Shown here: positions 24,326-24,422 of the stretch, one piece after another
How positions within the stretch are numbered: the first letter of the stretch is position 1
Layout of the letters: every line of letters starts with the position of its first letter
Notes under the pieces: model-generated
Seen by the model: the letters and a program-made list of their open reading frames with translations, nothing else
Database searches by the model: none
Told to the model about the DNA's origin: nothing
Source of the DNA: Chthonomonas sp. UBA2387
GTDB lineage: Bacteria; Armatimonadota; Fimbriimonadia; Fimbriimonadales; Fimbriimonadaceae
Length of the DNA stretch: 24,422 bases
Direction of reading: 5' to 3'
NCBI GenBank assembly: GCA_002343445.1
Contig: DDSP01000073.1
Coordinates: 64,201 to 88,622 of the forward strand
Position numbers and translations under genes: made by a program

Positions 24326-24422
24326 GCACTCCTCCCGTCCATCAGGGGCCGCCTTGGGCTACCACCGAATCCCTGAGTCGTCGGGGGCGCCGGACTGATC
24401 TAGTGATGTGTCTCAATAATAC

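Noticed and set aside
24282..24329. Longer dnaX start at the GTG at 24329
   Set aside because: It adds 16 residues with no family similarity, its GGAGG is only one or two bases away, and it overlaps a promoter-like element; GTG 24281 fits the conserved N-terminus.
1..24422. CRISPR array, insertion sequence or integrase
   Set aside because: No regularly spaced repeats, transposase or recombinase reading frames were seen anywhere in the window.

Overview
This is a high-GC bacterial chromosome segment in which every recognisable protein gene lies on the minus strand. The only plus-strand gene is a tRNA cut off at the left edge. The MurE ligase carries the DNPR motif of meso-diaminopimelate enzymes. 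The window also holds a folate/FAD-type TrmFO, a YicI-type alpha-xylosidase, a fused sugar-transport protein and a partly disassembled dcw cluster. This mix would suit a phylum such as Armatimonadota (Fimbriimonas-like), but that placement is an impression from gene content and not a demonstrated assignment.

Read in the direction of transcription (right to left), the first block is replication and recombination: dnaX (clamp-loader subunit), ybaB/ebfC and recR. Next comes a single gene for a DUF262-DUF1524 (GmrSD-like) presumed anti-phage nuclease. It is visibly less GC-rich than its neighbours. A two-gene sugar ABC transporter module follows: one 815-residue protein that joins a periplasmic solute-binding domain to a MalF-type permease, and a separate MalG-type permease. 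No ATPase gene is present.

A 383-base intergenic region (16320-16702) follows. It contains an unusually AT-rich patch and a perfect TATAAT promoter element for mraZ. From there runs an uninterrupted 13-gene unidirectional run: mraZ, rsmH, an ftsL-like gene, ftsI, murE, murF, mraY, ftsW, murG, leuB, trmFO, yicI and a PLP-dependent decarboxylase. The first nine are a dcw (division and cell wall) cluster making peptidoglycan precursors and the septal synthase. murD is missing from its usual slot between mraY and ftsW. murC, ddl, ftsQ, ftsA and ftsZ do not follow murG; leucine biosynthesis, tRNA methylation and glycoside hydrolase genes do.

Most junctions are tight. Nine are four-base ATGA or GTGA stop/start overlaps, and these fix several starts downstream of the longest possible reading frames. 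The run ends at a strong GC hairpin (43-67) that can serve as a shared terminator for the decarboxylase gene and the convergent tRNA.

The most interesting items are the solute-binding/permease fusion with its extra membrane anchor, the 82-residue C-terminal extension of TrmFO, the solitary GmrSD-like gene, the missing murD with a possible hairpin over the ftsW ribosome site at that spot, and the AT-rich mraZ upstream region with dyad and 10-base-period repeats. None of these is proven to be a new system.
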